Origin: Pseudoscleropodium purum
Taxonomy: Eukaryota > Streptophyta > Bryopsida > Hypnales > Brachytheciaceae
DNA: 64,000 nt
NCBI GenBank assembly: GCA_963969395.1
Contig: OZ017799.1
Span: 436,501 to 500,500 of the forward strand
Reading direction: 5' to 3'
How positions within the stretch are numbered: the first letter of the stretch is position 1; each line of letters opens with the position of its first letter. Below the pieces are notes generated by a model. The model saw only the letters and a program-made list of their open reading frames with translations. It was not told the origin of the DNA and made no database searches. A program made the position numbers and the translations under genes. Positions 36,178-46,414 of the stretch are shown here, in pieces.

Positions 36178-36337
36178 ATGGAAGCGATTGGTAGAGAACA
36201 TGGGCAAGCCGTGAATGCCGCACTAGAGGCGTTGGAATATGGCACTGTTGTCACCCTTGCTAGTGGTGGATTTGACGACATTGCAAAGAAGATTGACAAC
36301 GACTTGTATAATGACAACAGAAAACCTCGCCGGACAG
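36178..36337 (+). CDS. possible exon of an unrecognised gene
   Basis: The ATG sits in a strong start context (GCAGCCATGG). The 53-codon frame ends at a donor, GGACAG|GTCAGT. The peptide begins MEAIGREHGQAVNAALEALE and contains TVVTLASGGFDDIAKKIDND, a soluble, normally composed sequence that looks like real protein. An acceptor-like GTGTGTAG lies at about 36143, so the leader may be spliced. No following exon was found before 37.9 kb, so this may be a gene fragment captured or stranded beside repeat copy A. I do not recognise the family. Confidence 0.35.
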
Positions 36338-37244
36338 GTCAGTCGCTTTTCTCTCTCACTCTTGTGTCTTCTTATTTTGTACATCATGTTGCAAATGTTA
36401 AGAGGAGCATTCCTCTCCAAGTTTACAACAAGGGAATTCTACAACCTTTCTCTTAATAGGAAGAATAGATACCTTGTTGTGTACCTCCTTTGGAATTTGA
36501 ATAAAAATACTAATGTGTCCCAACTTAACCCTAAAGTTTGGTTTAAACGTTGTCATGCATACCTCCTTTGGAATTTAAATTATAATTTTTACAGTTTGAG
36601 ATTGCGTATGTGTGGAAGCTTTGGCCAATCAAAATTGATTTAGTCAACAAATTTTTCTAATTAAGGGAAATTCCCCCGTTAGTGTTTGAGGTTGCCCCTA
36701 CATGGTAAAGCTTTGAATTCTCACATAATTTGACCCTAGTTTATTTTGAATTTTTATAAGAAATTGTGGGTGATTAGCAAGGCTATAGATGGTTCCCCAC
36801 CTAGAAGTAAAATAAAAAGTTCATTTGAAAATCTTAATTTGTCAAATTACCTTAGGAACAACCATACGGTGGAACATTGACTTCCAACCTCAAAATTCAA
36901 CATTTAAGCCAACAAGGGACTTCATTCCCTTTGCAACTTGGAGGCATGCTTGCAAAAGGCTCATTTGAAAGAAATAGGGAGTTTTAGTGTTCACTCTTGG
37001 TAAGATTTCTTACAAAATTTGCTTAATCATTGGGTCATTCATTTAGTTCATTCATGTTATGAGTCCTCAATTTGTTGAAGTCTTAGAATTTTCTTAAATT
37101 GATTTCCAATTAAAAATGAATGAAATTAAGATTCATTAAGTTCATTTCTTAATAATTGGAATTTGATTTGTGTGTTGGTTTGCTTAAATTCTCATTTTAT
37201 TAACCCTTAATGTTTGCTCAACTTAAAATAACCCAATATTTACT
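36338..37244. other. intergenic DNA
   Basis: AT-rich sequence without a supportable exon following the 36178 frame. Confidence 0.4.
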
Positions 37245-37610
37245 TCCCAGTTAAGCCCTTCCGACCAACTGATTGCCACTGAGGTCTCTCTGCTGGGCAG
37301 TGTATCCTACGGGTATCAGGGTCTTGGGAGGGGTATTGACGAGTCGGATGAGGTTCGGGGGTTACTAGGGGTATTGGGGTGGGTAGTGAAGGGGGCCAGG
37401 CAGGGTATTCCGGGGTTGCAGGAGGAGGGTTCTCGGGGGAGGTTCTGGGCGTGTTCCTTGCTGGCAGCCGACAGGTCTTTGAGGGGGTTCTTCTGGTTCC
37501 CGGGTAGGTAGCTTGGGGGAGGGTATCGGGGTGTGTACTGGTGTGGGCTTCCTGGGTGTTTAGTTGGGCTCTGAGTTTGGGTGCTGGGGCTCTGACCAAA
37601 GGGTTGGAGC
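37245..37610 (+). other. G-rich island with repeated GGGTAT/GGGGTAT words
   Basis: An abrupt, strongly strand-asymmetric block: the plus strand carries more than twenty runs of three to six G within about 350 bp, with repeated GGGTAT/GGGGTAT words. The proline-rich frame on the opposite strand is a by-product of the composition. It contrasts with the AT-rich flanks, so it may be an inserted fragment. Confidence 0.6.
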
Positions 37611-37930
37611 TATGGACACCAAAGGATTTGGTGAGTATTGGACACTAAGAAACAAGAATTCAAAAGACAAAAGACTATAGTATGTAACTCAACATACAAG
37701 GCCAGCTGTTGTTGCCACTGCCACAACTCTTTTACAAATTTTTGCAATTGATGCATAATCTTGTTTCAACTCTTGTATTGCACTCTAACTCCTCTCATGC
37801 TCATTGCATCACTCAACCTTCCAACAACTAAACGAAATGATGAAGATTTAGAAGACATGTGAATAATGGTAACAAAAATCTCCATACCTAAAAGCAATGT
37901 TTCAAGAGACATGATGTTAAATACCACATC

Positions 37931-39433
37931 TCAAGCTTCACTCTCATCTTCCAACAGCACTTGCAAGAAATTCTGTTCGGCCTTGAAGTCTTCATCTGAT
38001 GCTGAGGTAGAGCTTCCCTGAAAATCTGTAAACTTTGGTGCCCCTTGGGATATAAGGACATGCTCAAACTTTACATTGTTGTGCAATATTCCATGATTAT
38101 GAATATGATCCAACACCTCTAAAACTTGCTTCTTCAGGCTACGTGTCAATGGTAAAGTCCCAAGCTTGGAAATCCCTTCATTTGATAAAGCCATGAATAC
38201 CATGTTACAGTGGGCCATGCATCCCACTGCATATAGAACTGGCACACACTTTCCTTGAAATGGTTTCAAATACTTATAGCCTAGTTGCTCTGTAACAAAT
38301 GCCTCTCTCACCCCCTTTAGCCGAAAATCAAAGAGTTTAATTGCAGCACGTAAACATCCTCCAAGCACTCCCTCCAACACATTGCCATACGTCCCCAATC
38401 CAACTACTTGCCCAGTCAAACCCAAATCCTCAAGCTTATAGACAGGTAAGAAACTAAAGGCATCTGGAGTATAGAAATCAACAGAGAAATTTGAAAGCTC
38501 AACCTCAACAAATCTCTTTGTGCCTGTTCTCGGATATTTTCCACCAGCCTCCAAGCCAATTGTGCTCTCTGGATGCGTCTTTCTCCTTCCTTTGGTGCTT
38601 GTACTAGTCACTCGAGGTAGCGTCATGGTGTAGCCCCATTTAGGAGTAAAAGGAACATATGCTCTTGGTAGCAACTACTTCACATTTCTCTCTCCATGTG
38701 CTCGAAACAAAACAAAAAGAAATGCAATCAATGGAGATTCACTAACTAAAATAGTTGGTGAAAACTCTAGGGTCTTATCCAACACATTGTCTGCTCTCCT
38801 AAAAAATATGGTTTGGTTGTAATTTGAGATGAAACCATACTTATTTTCATCTAAAACCATATCCCCATACAGTTGCTGCATTGTCTCTATTGTTTTTGCT
38901 CCCTTCTTTGTATCTTGCAATACCTCAAGTAGATTACCTGCCCCTTGAACTTCCCATTGCCAAGGACCCTTTGCTTCACCATTTCCATACACTCTGTGAG
39001 ATAACTCCATCCGCTCTCCTACACCTTGTGGGGAAGACAAATCAAGAATAACCATATCTGTGTAACTGTAACTACGACCACTTCCACCTGATCTGAAGGC
39101 AAATGGGATATGTAGGTGAGCAGCCAACATTTCAACAGTTGGAAAAAGAAGGGTTTCCAACGCACCTCTTACACCAATCTCATCAGCACATGGTGCTAAA
39201 GGGTAAACGTTTGCTGGGGACACATACTTTGGTGTCTCATTGTCCAACATTAGGAGAATTGCACCTACATCCTCTTTAAAGTTTGGCCACTCCTTCAAAT
39301 TCTCGAATGTTCTTGTAGACACATGATCAGTTTGGGTGCTTGAACGATGTTGGGAGGTTCGCACAAGGAGCTCTGGCATTCTAGATTCCGCTAATTGCCT
39401 GGTTGTAAGGGGTACAGAGGTGAAATTTTTCAT
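37931..39433 (-). pseudogene. intronless kinase-like gene with nuclease-like N-terminal half, one in-frame stop
   Basis: Two adjacent open stretches, 39433-38675 and 38674-37931, lie in the same frame and are separated only by a TAG at 38677-38675. The N-terminal part has NYNQTIFFRR and a following TLEFSPTILVSESPLIAFLF segment. This resembles the restriction-endonuclease-like module found before kinase domains in Crinkler-type and related eukaryotic proteins. The C-terminal part is kinase-like: a glycine loop (GLGTYGNV), AIKLF lysine, HGILHNNVKFEHVL where the catalytic loop should be, and KFTDFQGS in place of DFG. The catalytic Asp is Asn and DFG reads DFQ, so even without the stop it would be a pseudokinase. 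No introns are seen. The assignment rests on pattern memory and the organism's use of it is unknown. Confidence 0.55.
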
Positions 39434-40459
39434 TTCAACCCCAACTACAGAAGTGATTCACCTTTATAAACTTGCCTATCAAACATATGCAATCCAAAAA
39501 CCACAATTGATTTAGTGAAATGTTTGTAATACCAAACAAACCTTTGATACATCCTTTAAACATGCTTTAAACATGTTAGTGAAATGCATTCTGAAAGTTG
39601 GTACTCGCGCTCTAAACATTGAAATAGACTCTGCTTTCTACCTTCTCGAATCTAAGGCAACGATTGTATACAAGAAATGAGACATGAGTTTAAGAAGAGA
39701 AATACCTAAAATTAAAAAGAAAACCTACAATTGAAAACTAAAAAATTATTCTGTCAAATACCTAAAGTTCTGTGTGAATGCAAACTATAAATCGTCGACT
39801 CTTGCCAAAAGTTGCGGAGGTGAAGGCACAATAAGATGTCCATGCAATTATCTAATTCATCACAACAAAATTTGCCAAAAACTAAAAGCCTGGACTTATA
39901 GATCTTAATGTTGCTTTCAAAATGATTGGACCTTTGGCGATCAGCTATGGAGAAATCTTTTTAGAGTTCATCAAATTCGACTCGTTGACCTGAGATTATC
40001 CAGGACCATAACTCAACACTTCATCTCTATCCAAGCAAAGAGCTAACATCAAAACTAACAGCAAAGAGCACCATCCAACTAACAAAAATTACGAACAACA
40101 CACGAGTTATCCAAATATCTCCTCGAGTTAAAAAACAACTCGAGGAGAAAAATCCCGACACAAATCCAGATATTGCTAGACAAAGCGAAAGCGCAATACT
40201 ACAACGACTATTTCAAGTGTTGCGATTCAATTACTAAAACTCTAATGACTTAAGGACAAAGACAACACTCCCATCTCCTCCCAGTAGTCATTAAAAACTA
40301 AACTAAAACGTATCCAGTAGGAAAAAGCGAAGTAAAACAATTAGTAAGACTCCCAGTAATTGAGACTACCAGCCTAGCAGTCCAATTAGACCAGCCCTCA
40401 CAGAATAAAGAAATAGAGTATCGTATCACATATTGCAAAGCCGCGCACGCAACGACAAA
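39434..40459. other. intergenic DNA upstream of the kinase-like gene
   Basis: No gene seen. It should include the leader and promoter of the minus-strand kinase-like gene. Confidence 0.4.
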
Positions 40460-40744
40460 CAAGGTTGACGAATGTCAACGTCCGCCCCAAAATAGTGTTC
40501 ATTTTCTAGACGTTCGGACGCAAGCGAACGCAGCGTCCCGACCGCTGTCGAAAAGCGGACGGCCCGAGGCGGATGCCCAGATCGTGCGGACCAGATCAGT
40601 CCGCGCGTCAATCGGACGGTCGTAATTGGGCGGGCGGACGGACGGGCGGACGCTACGTCCGCCGGGATGCGAATGTCAGCGGACGCTGGGGACATAGCGG
40701 ACGCATCTGGACGTCCCAGACGTCCGGACGTCGTATCAACCCTG
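40460..40744 (-). mobile_element. hAT-type MITE, CGGACG-rich, copy 1
   Basis: 285 bp with termini CAAGGTTGA and TCAACCCTG, flanked by exact 8 bp direct repeats ACGACAAA (40452-40459 and 40745-40752). An 8 bp target duplication and CAGGG-type ends are hAT hallmarks. It is GC-rich, non-coding and full of CGGACG/CGTCCG words. It is the inverted relative of the copy at 43426-43691 (shared CCGCCCCAAAATAG-like block near one end). Confidence 0.85.
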
Positions 40745-43183
40745 ACGACAAATTACTCCGTGCCGAGAAAAACACATTAACAGAAGGCGCAAAAGATTAT
40801 CAGAACAAACTCACTGTGAAGTGCACTTGAAACCTAGCAAATGCGACACGGTCGTCCAAGAACACCAAACGATGGAAGAGGAGTTGACAGGAAATATAGG
40901 AAGCAGCGAAGTGAACATGGAAAGCCAGCAGCATGTGAACGAATAACAGAGAAGCTAGGGTAAGACGAATGTGAGTTTGGACAAATCAAAGAAGAAGCAA
41001 GCAATGAGCGAAGCAAGGCCGGAAGCAAGGGGGAGTACAAGCTGTATGAAACATCAATAGTACCTCAAATCCAGGAAAAGCAAGAACGCAGCGAAGTAGC
41101 GGACGGGGGCGAAGAGAGTGGCAGAAAGAAAGAACGAAGAAAAGAGATTTGAGGATTGACCACAGCTGGACGTTGCGAGCAAGGGCAGCAAAAGGGAGGG
41201 TTTAGGAGCAAACCGCTGTCTTAAGGAGAACACCAAATCCTAATTATTCATCCTACGATCTAGATCTATCTAGCATATCGACGGCCGAGATTTTTGAACA
41301 TGGGTACAAAGCATTGGGAACACGTTCCCCAAAATCACTGTTCCCTGTCACTTCCTAAACCATGAACCCTTGATCTTCGTCTTCATGCTCGTCTTTGAAA
41401 TTCGAAATCGTTGTTCTTCAAATTTTTCACCTGAATTGAACCTGCCTGTCACCATGTCAATTCTTAAACTGAGTAAGAATTTGCACCTGGTGTTGGATTT
41501 CGGTTCACAGTGCAAACCTCATTACGTGGCGCATCCTCGGGTTGGAAATCTCTTCAGTTTGCAAGCCGGTAGGAACTTCCCTGGCAGACATTCAAGCGCT
41601 CATGCCAATAAATGATCATCCTCTCGAGTGGCTCGCACTCCGTGCTCAGAATTTGCTACGGCTTGCATTTAATCATGAAACTTCTCGAAGGCAGGTGAAG
41701 CTAGCTGACCACCAAGAGTATGGCCGCATGCAGATTTCGGCTGTTGATGGAAGTTGTCTCTATGGCAATATTGTTGTCACCAACCAAACAAGGGTTTAAA
41801 GTTGTGTCCAGCAATGTGCAGGGCAATATTGCTGCAATTAAGAACGCAGTGGATGGCATTTTCGCCCTTCAGTACCATCCCGAGGTCTGACTTCCATCTT
41901 TTTTCATTTTAATGCTTCCTCTTGTAGAATTTGGGGTGTGAATTATCATAACCATGAAAAACATCAAGTTGCTAATTTTGGAGGGAGATTCTTTAATACT
42001 TTCTTGCAATTGCTTCTACCCTATCCACCAAATTGCCAAATCCTAATAGCAGTGAGGAAAACACCCTTAATATGAACAATGTTCGACATGTGCAACAAGT
42101 TTCATACCCTAACGTTAATCTAACCTCAGTCATGGAACTTCAAATTGCAATTTGCTTCTTGATGTTGAGAGTCTTTTAGTTTCTTCAAAGTCGAATTGAA
42201 TCTAGAATTGGTGAGCTTCTTTATGTTTCTAGAATTATGATATTTTCTTTTTCTCTCCATTTGGTGGGGATTTCAAAAGTTTTGGTGCTGTGGCAGGTCA
42301 CACATTCTGAGAAAGGGATGGAGACTTTAGAATACTTCTTGTTGAAGGTTTGCGGTATCCCCGCTGATTGGAAGCTTGAGAATATGAAGGAAGATGAAAT
42401 CGAGAAAGTTGAGAGGATGGTCGACCAAGATGACCATGTTGTTTGTGCACTTTCGGGAGGTGTCGACTCAAGTGTAGCTGCCACCTTGGTTCACCAAGCT
42501 ATCGGAGACCGCCTACACTATGTCTTTATGGATAATGGTCTTTGTAGGTAGGATTTTTTTTGTCAACTTTCGTTTTTATGGAAACCCTAGCATTCGTCAT
42601 GTTGTCAATTTGATTAGAAGTCTTGTATTTATAGTGTATTAAATTTCTAGTGACACTATTAGAGATTTCGTCCATGAGCTCCATAATAATCGTCTAGTAC
42701 GAATCGCAATCAGATTGAATTGTTGATAGATAATGTTTAAAGTTACTAATTGTTTGGTATCATCGCTATGAGAGTTATTGTTGTTTCAAATGCTTGATGA
42801 TAGAAAGCCCACTTTGGAAGCTTTCAAAAGTATTCCTATTGTTCAGAAATGTAGGATATGTTGTATTCTTTCTATTGGTACATTCTGTTTATTCATTGAA
42901 GCGGCACTTTGGAGCACTGACGGGTGAATGCTAGTGGTTACATGTGTCTTTGCAAGGAACGACATGCTTCTGCCTTCTTACGAACGTTGCAACTGTGGTT
43001 CAAGTACAAGGAGAGAGAAAGAATTATGTCTACGTTTGAGAAGGATCTCCATTTGCCTGTCACTTATGTGGATGCCAATGAGCAGTTCCTCAGCAAGTTG
43101 AAAGGTTTTGTAGACCCAAAGCGGAAACTTAATATTATTGGAGCGGAGTTTATTGTCATCTTCGATGAGAATTCTTACAGATT

Positions 43184-43206
43184 AGAGAGAGAGAGAGAGA
43201 GAGAGA
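43184..43206 (+). repeat. (GA)n microsatellite in the GMP synthase pseudogene
   Basis: About eleven GA units replace the conserved sequence expected after the IIGAEFI segment, adding to the evidence of decay. Confidence 0.85.
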
Positions 43207-43425
43207 TCGGATAGAAGCCTACCTTCCTTGGGCAAGGAACTTTGTACCTAGATGTTATTGAGTCATGCCCTCCTCCTAGAAGTGGGAAATCGCACTCCCA
43301 CACAATGTAGGTGGCTTGTTGAAGAATATGCAACTGAAGCTGGGAGAGCCTCTGAAGTGGTTCTTTAAAGATGAGGTACCTGACTTCTCCACGTGTTCAC
43401 TATACTCAATTTCACCTTCAGTATC

Positions 43426-43691
43426 CAGGGTTGACAGGACGGTCGGACGTCTGGGATGTCCGAACGCGGACGCTATGTCCGCAGCGTCCGCTGACATTCG
43501 CAGACGCCGTCCGCCCCGTCCGCCTGTCCCCCCATCCGCTTGTCCGCCCCGCCCCGCCTTATTCGCCCCGTCCGCCCCGTCCGTCCGCCTTCCGACGGTG
43601 AGAGGGACGCTGCGTCCGCTGGCGTCCGTGAGGACGGACGTCTGGGTTACGGATGCTATTTTGGGGCAGACGTACTGATTTGTCAACCCTG
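43426..43691 (+). mobile_element. hAT-type MITE, CGGACG-rich, copy 2
   Basis: 266 bp, termini CAGGGTTGAC and GTCAACCCTG, flanked by exact 8 bp duplications TCAGTATC (43418-43425 and 43692-43699). It is non-coding and packed with GTCCG/CGGAC words. It is inverted relative to copy 1 and inserted within the GMP synthase pseudogene. Confidence 0.9.
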
Positions 43692-44719
43692 TCAGTATCG
43701 CCGACCCTTTAATTGCAACATTTTAATTAAGACCTCGAGTTATTCATTGTAAGCTTGATTCATGTAGATACGTGCGATGGGTAAGCTGTTGGGAGTACTG
43801 GGTGTATGGGCATCTTTCGTGAGTCGGCATCCTTTTCCTAGACCTAGACTTGCTGTGCGAATAATAGGTGATGTTACTCAGGACAATGCACTGGAGACTA
43901 TTCTCTTGGTAGGGATTGAAGAATTTATTCAAGTGCTCATGATCCTTCGCTTACAGTTGAATTTGGTTGATGGCAAATTTGATAAATTGATAGCATTAAG
44001 TGGATCCGGTGTTGTATGTATATGATCTCAATCAAGCCAAGTCTATGAGAATGAGGAAATATGTAAAAACGATTGTGGTAATGTTGTTCGTCAGCAAATG
44101 TGGTAATTGATTAGGAGCCCTTCGTTCAGTTCGTTGTAGGCTGATGAAGATTTTATTAACATCAGCCGGGAAGCGGTTCTCTCTGATGAGATCTGACAAA
44201 CATTCGTAGTTTAACTTCCGGTGAAGACTATTGGTGTTCAAGGGGGATTAACAGACACATTCACATGCCGTTGCTCTTCGTGCAATATCCAGTAAAGATG
44301 GGATGATAGTTGATTGGTGCTTCTTTTGTGCCTAGAATAGCCTTCTGTATGCCTCCTCATTATTGCTAGAATTGTTGAATAATAGCTGGACTCTTGGATT
44401 GAGTCTTTGTTTTCCCTTCACAAAGTGTCTCAATTCCTGCGCTATAATTGTCAATTTCATAGAAGATGAACATTCAATTTTGAAGACATGTATCCATTTT
44501 TTCAATTCTCTGTAAACAAGGGGGAGTGGATTGGATTTTAACCAGGTGACTCATTTCTCTAGCACACTTTGAGCTAATGGTGTTTTGTCTCGCAGATATC
44601 ATTTTGATGGAAAATTTCTTGTTGAGGTCTAACCCAATATCTACAACAACGTGAGAGGGATTCATAGGATAGTTTATGACATCACGTCGAAACCTCCATC
44701 AACTGTGGAGTGGGAGTAG

Positions 44720-46059
44720 TTGTCTCAAGAAAGTGCAGTCATTTATTTAAATTGATTTTAGTGTTCGTAAACGCCGCTCAAATCTTTTGGAGGAAGTGTT
44801 ATTTTAATCTACGTGGGCAAGTTAAATGAAAATAGGGCGATCTAGTAGAGTTGACAAATTCAATGTTGGACGGTTTCTCGCAAGTCAGCATTGGGAATTT
44901 CCAGAAACGATGGCACTATCTTATTGGTTGGTATTCTGTACTCATCAGCAACGTTGTTGATTTATCATCTAATCAACGTCAATTAGTACACTGCTTCCTA
45001 AAACCACAGTCTAGATTCTTGCCTAAAATCTACTTCCAGTAGATGTCTATAGTTGGTTATCCTTAATTCTATTTTCCATACTTTGAAAATTTATAGTTTA
45101 TTCATACAATGTTAAAAAAAATGCATTTTAAGAGAATTTAGAATCCCTTTTTGACCATGGTTTTCCTTGATCCGCATTTCAATAGGTTTGTTTTAATCCA
45201 CTCTACTATCTTTTCATAGCCTTAAAATTCCATTGTAGCATAGATTCGTATTGCTTTATTGGATTCTACTCTAGGTGATTTTTGAATTTTATCTACGGTA
45301 TTACACGATACTCTCCTATGGAGCGACAGTTGTAAACGTTTATTTGTGCTTGGTTTGTAGTGCCCTATTCAAGATAGCTTCATTCTATGAGAAGTACTAT
45401 AGGGCTATAGGGGTCAATACCATTAAGGGAACATCCATATTTGCTTTTTAGAGAGATGACTAGGGCAACGTAAGCTTTTCGTCTGTTATGCACCTTTAGG
45501 AGTTGCTAGAGTTTACTAAACCAACCACCTAGTCTTTTTGTTATTTCCAAGTCCAATATCATGCAATTTTGAGCCCCAAAATTGTGTCTCGCAATACTAG
45601 CGTCCTTGTTGAGATTTCAAGTTGCATTGCCTAAATTATTGCCATTTTTGGAGTGAAAATTTTGGACTCTAAAACCCGCTAATATTTATTGCTTGTCCTC
45701 ATGCTAGCAACAAGTGTTACAAAAATTGACAACTTCAACTCTTCTTACAAACTTGAAAGACAAACCTCAACATCCCAACCCTTGTTTAAATCTATAATAA
45801 GTAAAGCAAAAGAAACCAACTATGCAAATGTCTCCCTAATTTTTTTATCTACATTATAAATTTTAAGGATGGAATATATGATTTTGTAGGTGATTCCTTA
45901 GGGCCAACTTGTCTTGTTTAATTTTTTTTTGTTGAGGGAGGGAGAACCAATTGGTTGGACATTTGGACCCCTTTTCTGGGTTTTTTTCTTTTTAATTTAA
46001 AATTTATTTATTTGTAAACTTTTGCTTGTCAAGTGACTAGCTAGTCCCCTCTTTGATAG
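44720..46059. other. AT-rich intergenic DNA
   Basis: Nothing coding is supported between the GMP synthase pseudogene and the next MITE. Confidence 0.5.
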
Positions 46060-46414
46060 CATTAGAAGAGTTTGAGGGGGTCCTAAAGCCTGTTTTGGGC
46101 ATGTTCCCTCGTAGCGAGGGAAATGGCCCGTTGTCAAAAAAAATTCATAAAAATAAATAAATAAATAAATAAATTTAGTCTCCAAATGCAAAAAAAATAA
46201 AAAAATAAAAAAATATATATATTTATTTTATTTTATTTTATTTTATTTTATTTTATTTTATTTTTTTAAATTTAAAAATAAAATAAATAAAATAAAATTG
46301 GTCAATGATGTGGTAAGGTCTTGGCCAAGTCAGACCGCTGTGCCGAATTTGTTCCTCGCGTTCGTAGGCTGTGATAACTCGTAGGCATCTAGAGGCCCCA
46401 AAAATCTTCTAATG
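46060..46414. mobile_element. CATTAG-family MITE, copy 2
   Basis: 355 bp from CATTAGAAGAGTTTGAGG to CCCCAAAAATCTTCTAATG. The interior has CCTGTTTTGGGCATGTTCCCTCG, GCGAGGGAAATGGCCCG and AGGCTGTGATAACTCGTAGGC, matching copies 3 and 4. Its middle has expanded into AAAT/TTTTA microsatellites, which explains the extra length over copies 1 and 3. Confidence 0.8.
46213..46262 (+). repeat. (TTTTA)n microsatellite inside MITE copy 2
   Basis: About nine TTTTA units, with AAATA-type repeats on both sides that could pair with it as a hairpin. Confidence 0.85.

Larger units (their letters stand above)
41454..44719 (+). pseudogene. GMP synthase (glutamine-hydrolysing) pseudogene with introns
   Basis: Pieces of plant GMP synthase follow in order: the start (LHLVLDFGSQ, 41481); the glutamine-amidotransferase end (VKLADHQEYGRMQISAVDG and NIAAIKNAVDGIFALQYHPE, to 41886); the ATP-pyrophosphatase exon (42298-42550) with its P-loop SGGVDSS; YKERERIMSTFEKDLHLPVTY (about 43005); RHPFPRPRLAVRIIGDVTQ (about 43826); and the C-terminus YDITSKPPSTVEWE with TAG at 44717. 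The nucleophile cysteine region of the amidotransferase is missing. A frameshift follows NIVVTNQTRV, a GA repeat interrupts an exon end, and a hAT-type MITE lies inside. Introns remain, so it arose by DNA duplication, not retroposition. The intact enzyme makes GMP from XMP. Confidence 0.85.

Noticed and set aside
37240..37599. 119-codon proline/threonine-rich minus-strand frame
   Set aside because: Its composition follows directly from the G-rich island; there is no start context or similarity.
43316..43686. Long Arg/Pro-rich frames on both strands
   Set aside because: They come from the CGGACG-rich hAT MITE, whose exact ends and target duplications are known.
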